Shown here: one piece after another, positions 6,065 to 6,725 of the stretch
How the letters are laid out: each line of letters begins with the position of its first letter
Position numbering within the stretch: the stretch's first letter is position 1
NCBI GenBank assembly: GCA_026400415.1
Contig: JAPLPA010000198.1
Location: 1 to 6,725 of the forward strand
DNA from: Afipia sp.
GTDB lineage: Bacteria; Pseudomonadota; Alphaproteobacteria; Rhizobiales; Xanthobacteraceae
Length of the DNA: 6,725 nucleotides
Reading direction: 5' to 3'
Translations under genes and position numbers: made by a program
The notes under the pieces: generated by a model
What the model saw: only the letters and a program-made list of their open reading frames with translations
Told to the model about the DNA's origin: nothing
The model's database searches: none

Positions 6065-6725
6065 ATGACCAACCCGACGGATGCCCCAGCTGGGACCGAT
6101 CAACATCATGAGCTTCTGGCCGAACCACGGCTTGTGGTTGAGCCGGGCTTGGGTGCGCGCGTTTCGGCTGTGGCTGGCCCAGTTCTTGAGGGCATGGGCT
6201 ACCGGCTCGTGCGGATCAAGGTTTCCGGCGAGGCTGGCTGCACGGTGCAAATCATGGCCGAGCGGCCCGACGGCACCATGAAGGTCGAGGATTGCGAAGC
6301 GATCTCGCACGCTCTTTCGCCAGTGATGGATATCGCCGATCCAGTGCAGCGCGCCTATCGGCTGGAAATTTCTTCGCCGGGCATCGACCGGCCGCTGGTG
6401 CGCCGTTCCGATTTCGAGCGTTACGTCGGCCACCTTGTGAAAATCGAAATGGCAGTTGCGTATGACGGACGCAAGCGCTTTCGCGGCAAACTCGACGGCG
6501 TTGAGGCCGACAGCATTCGTATTGCACGCGACGACGCCCGTGAAGACAAGGACGCAACGGTCTTGCTGGCGATGGAAGACATTTCCGATGCACGGCTGGT
6601 TCTGACCGATGCGTTGATCGCAGAATCCATGCGGCGCGGGAAATCCGCTGCGCGCGACATTCGCGAAAATCTCGGCCTTGCGCCGCCGCCGCCGGAACAC
6701 GCAAAAAAGGCCAGAGCGGAATTGC
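6065..6725 (+). CDS. rimP: Ribosome maturation factor RimP, 3' end cut by the window
   Basis: RimP is a cytoplasmic factor that helps 30S subunit assembly. The frame is open from ATG 6065 to the window end (220 complete codons). The N-terminal domain contains RLVVEPGLGARVSAVAGPVL, GYRLVRIKVSG and the family signature YRLEISSPGIDRPL, followed by the RRSDFERYVGHLVKIE start of the SH3-like second domain. A charged extension starting PPPPEHAKKARAE is typical of rhizobial RimPs, which are longer than the E. coli protein; I would expect some 30 more residues. ATG 6065 fits the usual short N-terminus, although only a weak AGAG (about 6042) precedes it. The frame is open farther upstream to a GTG at 5975, but that lies in the terminator stem. 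rimP normally heads the nusA-infB operon, and the leader terminator suggests attenuation of that operon. Confidence 0.95.
   Translation, partial: MTNPTDAPAGTDQHHELLAEPRLVVEPGLGARVSAVAGPVLEGMGYRLVRIKVSGEAGCTVQIMAERPDGTMKVEDCEAISHALSPVMDIADPVQRAYRLEISSPGIDRPLVRRSDFERYVGHLVKIEMAVAYDGRKRFRGKLDGVEADSIRIARDDAREDKDATVLLAMEDISDARLVLTDALIAESMRRGKSAARDIRENLGLAPPPPEHAKKARAEL

Noticed and set aside
6029..6700. Long minus-strand ORF (223 aa) opposite rimP
   Set aside because: It is the antisense of a clearly conserved RimP frame, with a low-complexity Arg-rich product and no recognisable motif.

Overview
The window is a housekeeping segment from an alphaproteobacterium, most likely a Rhizobiales member close to the Bradyrhizobium/Rhodopseudomonas/Afipia group. 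The evidence is the gene order (phoH end, ybeY, corC, lnt, phrR/praR-type regulator, trmB, DUF2336, rimP), the moderately high GC, the CTTG-N17-CTATAT style of promoter, and proteins that read as typical rhizobial orthologues. No phage, transposon, CRISPR, tRNA or rRNA was seen.

Layout: positions 1-53 hold the last codons of a phoH-type ATPase gene. Three tightly packed plus-strand genes follow: ybeY (57-605), corC (606-1699) and lnt (1696-3297), joined by a 3-nt gap, a directly abutting TAG/GTG and an ATGA overlap. They look like one operon equivalent to E. coli ybeZ-ybeY-ybeX-lnt, linking ribosome/RNA maturation to envelope lipoprotein acylation. The corC reading frame is broken at a run of 11 A (1057-1067). 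One more A would give a normal 364-residue protein. After a 212-nt gap with a candidate promoter and palindromic operator comes an XRE regulator of the PhrR/PraR type (3510-3926), then trmB (3973-4680). A DUF2336 gene lies on the minus strand (4699-5790), tail to tail with trmB. A 274-nt divergent region carries a good promoter, a strong intrinsic terminator and a 16-bp palindrome, and leads into rimP (6065 to the window end), normally the first gene of the rimP-nusA-infB operon.

Points that stand out: (1) the A11 frameshift in corC, which may be a sequence error, slippage or inactivation; (2) metK, which I recall sitting between the XRE gene and trmB in many Rhizobiales, is absent from the 46-nt gap; (3) a terminator between the rimP promoter and rimP, suggesting attenuation or a short independent RNA; (4) nested inverted repeats in front of the regulator gene; (5) loss of the usual Glu from the TxxE motif of TrmB. 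I see no new defence, mobile or biosynthetic system here.
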